Of a stretch of DNA of 35,686 nucleotides, positions 33,653 to 35,686 are shown in pieces; positions within the stretch are counted from its first letter, which is position 1; each line of letters opens with the position of its first letter. Position numbers and translations under genes: made by a program. Source of the DNA: Planobispora longispora (lineage in GTDB: Bacteria; Actinomycetota; Actinomycetes; Streptosporangiales; Streptosporangiaceae); contig NZ_BOOH01000078.1 of NCBI RefSeq assembly GCF_016863135.1, forward strand, positions 1 to 35,686, given 5' to 3'. Under the pieces are notes generated by a model. It was not told where the DNA came from. It searched no databases and worked only from the letters and a program-made list of their open reading frames with translations.

Positions 33653-34287
33653 GGTCCGTCCGCCTGCCCGATGTCAACGCGCTCGTGGAGCTCTCCCTGC
33701 CGGACGGCAGGTCCTATCCCACGCGCGTGGAGGACGCCGACGGGCTCGTGATCAAAGTGGCCGCACCGCGCGGCGTCGGCGACATCGACGTGCCGGTGCT
33801 GGGCAGCGCGGTGTCCCTGCACTGGACCGGCCCCCGCGGCCTCTACACCGCGCCCGGCACGCTCGCCGCGATCGAGCGCGACCGGGTCACCCTCTGGGCC
33901 GTCGAGGCCGACGGCAACGTGGACTACTACAGCCGGCGCACCGCCGTACGGGTGGCCGCCGGCGAACCGATCCGGCTGCTGGACCTCGCCGAGGGATCGG
34001 AGGTCTTCCACGGGCGGTTCGTGGACATCTCCGAGCGCGGCGTCCGCTGCCACGGGGCGGCGGCAGGGCTCTCCGTCGAGCAGCCCGTGCTGGTCAAGAT
34101 GGTGCTGGACAACAACCTCCTGGCCCTGGAGGGCAGCGTGCTCACCGTGAGCGATCCCGAAGGGGACGACGTCACCACGGTGGTCATCTACGACCCGCCG
34201 GACGCCCAGGCGCAGGTGATCCGGCGTTACGTGCTCAATGCGCAGATCCGAGCGAGGAAGGCGGCCGCCGACAGTGCTGCTGGTTAA
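33649..34287 (+). CDS. PilZ-domain protein (YcgR-like flagellar brake)
   Basis: 212 residues. An N-terminal YcgR-type beta domain (about 5-92) is followed by a PilZ domain with the c-di-GMP-binding pattern SRRTAVR (95-101) and VDISERG (125-131, DxSxxG). Both required motifs are intact. YcgR proteins slow or reverse flagellar rotation when bound to c-di-GMP. The GTG start overlaps the flhF-like stop (GTGA), placing it in the flhA operon. The GGDEF-EAL protein at 12762 is a potential source of the nucleotide. Confidence 0.87.
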   Translation: MRSVRLPDVNALVELSLPDGRSYPTRVEDADGLVIKVAAPRGVGDIDVPVLGSAVSLHWTGPRGLYTAPGTLAAIERDRVTLWAVEADGNVDYYSRRTAVRVAAGEPIRLLDLAEGSEVFHGRFVDISERGVRCHGAAAGLSVEQPVLVKMVLDNNLLALEGSVLTVSDPEGDDVTTVVIYDPPDAQAQVIRRYVLNAQIRARKAAADSAAG

Positions 34288-34648
34288 CCCACTCACCTTG
34301 CTGATCGCCCTGGTCCTCGACGCTCCGGCGCTGTGGCACGCGTTCGTGCTGGAGGACCTCGACATCGCCACCGCCCTGGTCCGGTACCTGCTGGCCGTCC
34401 TCGTGAGCGGTCTCATGCTCTCGGTGGTCCGCCGCGTCACGGCTCCGTACGTGCAGGCAGACGACGGGAAGGCCGTGGAAGGCACGGTCACGACCCTCTC
34501 GGTCGACCGGGTGCCGCCCGGTGGCAGGAGGATGACCGACGCCGCCGATCCGGAGGCCGGTCCGGAGCTCCTGGAGCTCGAACCGACGCAGATCCAGTCC
34601 CCGCGGGCCGAAGTCGCCGCGCTTCCCCCGGCGGTCGCCGCCGAGTGA
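34274..34648 (+). CDS. Small membrane protein of unknown function, 124 aa
   Basis: 124 residues. Two hydrophobic helices at about 4-20 and 34-54 (LVRYLLAVLVSGLMLSVV) are followed by a cytoplasmic acidic tail. The GTG start at 34274 overlaps the PilZ gene by 14 bases, so it is co-translated with it and is the fourth gene of the flhA operon. I do not recognise the family. By context it could be a flagellar assembly or PilZ-associated membrane factor, but nothing in the sequence shows this. Confidence 0.65.
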   Translation: MLLVNPLTLLIALVLDAPALWHAFVLEDLDIATALVRYLLAVLVSGLMLSVVRRVTAPYVQADDGKAVEGTVTTLSVDRVPPGGRRMTDAADPEAGPELLELEPTQIQSPRAEVAALPPAVAAE

Positions 34649-34713
34649 CCCGTTGAGGGATCGTTCACTGATCGGTTGATCAGGTGATCCGGCTATCGGT
34701 GTGCCGTGAACGC

Positions 34714-34741
34714 CTCACTTCGAGGTGTGGGGTGCCGATTG
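34714..34741 (+). promoter_or_regulatory. Sigma-28-like promoter for chemoreceptor 4
   Basis: CTCACTTC, 12 bases, GCCGATTG, ending 68 bases before the GTG start. Confidence 0.72.
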
Positions 34742-34809
34742 GCGGACGTAAGCCCTATTTGTTCACTGCTGCCCCAGCAGCCCGCCGGTCTCCCTGGAAA
34801 GGACCGATT

Positions 34810-35686
34810 GTGACCGACCCGTCCGTAAAAACCACGCTTCCCGATGGGGACGCACGTCGTAACCCGCTGCTGGGATGGTTCGCCGACCGCCGGATCAACA
34901 CCAAGATCCTGACCGCCGTGGCCGTCGTGGCCGTCATGGGCGGCGGCATCAGCGCGGTGGCGCTGAACCGCATGAGCGGGCTGAACGACGACATGAACCA
35001 GATCAAGGAAGCCAACGTCCAGCGGCTGACCCACCTGGTCGACACCCGCGGCCGGATGGCCGACATGTTCAACGTGAACATCGGCGTCGTCGCCATCCCC
35101 GACCCCGCGCTCAAGGCGCAGGCCGTGGAGAACCTGCGCAAGGCCACCGCCGATGTGACCGTGGCGTTCGAGCAGTACAAGACCCTGCCGTCCGCCTCGA
35201 AGGGCTGGCAGGAGAACGTCGCCGCCTTCGAGGAGAGCTGGGAGAAGTACCTGGTCCTGCGTGACGTCGTGCTGCTCGGCGGGAAGGCTCCGGCCGGGGT
35301 CGAGATCGCCACGGACACCGCGACGATCATCAAGCAGTTCAACGACGTGGCCGTCGAGATCAACACCGCCATGGACAACCTGGCGGCGGCCGAGCGGCAG
35401 GACGCCGCGGCGATGACCACCGCGGCCGCCGACGAGTACGAGAGCGCCCGCACCCAGATCCTGATGCTGCTGGCCGTGGGCCTGCTCCTGGCGCTGGGCC
35501 TGGCCCTGTTGGTGTCCCGGCTGATCGTGCGGCCGCTGGCCGACGTGTCCGGGATCCTGGGCGCGATGGCCAAGGGCGACCTGACCCAGAAGGTCAAGGT
35601 CACCTCCCGCGACGAGGTCGGCGAGATGGCGGTGGCGGTCAACCAGGCCACCGACTCGGTGCGTCAGGCGATCGAGGCCCTGGCCT
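34810..35686 (+). CDS. Methyl-accepting chemotaxis protein 4 (partial, runs off the window)
   Basis: 292 codons with no stop before the window end. Membrane helix 1 is about 32-52 and helix 2 about 217-240, with a four-helix-type sensor of about 165 residues between. A HAMP domain follows, ending in EVGEMAVAVNQATDSV. The signalling tip lies beyond the window. The GTG has GGAAAGGA eight bases upstream; a TTG at 34808 is out of frame. The RRINTKILTAV opening resembles the other transmembrane receptors, and the preceding promoter belongs to the same set. Confidence 0.92.
   Translation, partial: MTDPSVKTTLPDGDARRNPLLGWFADRRINTKILTAVAVVAVMGGGISAVALNRMSGLNDDMNQIKEANVQRLTHLVDTRGRMADMFNVNIGVVAIPDPALKAQAVENLRKATADVTVAFEQYKTLPSASKGWQENVAAFEESWEKYLVLRDVVLLGGKAPAGVEIATDTATIIKQFNDVAVEINTAMDNLAAAERQDAAAMTTAAADEYESARTQILMLLAVGLLLALGLALLVSRLIVRPLADVSGILGAMAKGDLTQKVKVTSRDEVGEMAVAVNQATDSVRQAIEALA

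Overview
This is a high-GC actinobacterial chromosome segment (codon third positions almost all G/C, many GTG and TTG starts, RsbW-like and receiver proteins in typical actinomycete style). It carries flagellar export and chemotaxis genes, so the organism is probably a motile, spore-forming actinomycete of the Planomonospora, Planobispora or Actinoplanes kind. The lineage is an inference; no rRNA or other marker is present.

Layout. 157-854 (minus): a small RsbW-like ATPase and a 64-residue protein. 1150-6613 (plus): a tightly overlapping five-gene operon of two stand-alone receivers, a membrane-anchored HEAT-repeat protein, a processive family 2 glycosyltransferase and a membrane histidine kinase. 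6663-7583 (minus): a secreted matrixin-like metalloprotease. 7716-9990 (minus): an accessory-looking patch with a 565-residue winged-helix-like protein and a small ribbon-helix-helix-like protein. 10028-11925 (minus): an OmpR-type regulator and a histidine kinase whose ATP-binding domain looks degenerate. 12121-15248 (plus): a secreted peptidoglycan hydrolase translationally coupled to a GGDEF-EAL membrane protein. 15394-16980: chemoreceptor 1. 17306-18739: an MFS exporter.

18993-22641 is a chemotaxis operon: cheB, cheR, then two alternating CheY and CheC/CheX-type phosphatase pairs. After a minus-strand DNA-binding protein and a DUF6157-like gene, 24203-29878 (minus) holds chemoreceptor 2, a soluble PAS chemoreceptor, an orphan sugar-binding lipoprotein and chemoreceptor 3. 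30319-34648 (plus) is flhA, an flhF-like gene with a lost P-loop, a PilZ (YcgR-like) protein and a small membrane protein. Chemoreceptor 4 starts at 34810 and runs off the window. cheA, cheW and the rest of the flagellar genes are not in the window.

The strongest regulatory signal is a bipartite promoter, CTCA-N16-(GCCGATGA-like), with identical spacing in front of seven transcription units: all five chemoreceptors, the cheB operon and the flhA operon. It resembles sigma-28 (FliA/WhiG) promoters and would make these genes one motility regulon. The c-di-GMP enzyme (GGDEF-EAL) and the PilZ protein suggest second-messenger control of motility alongside chemotaxis.
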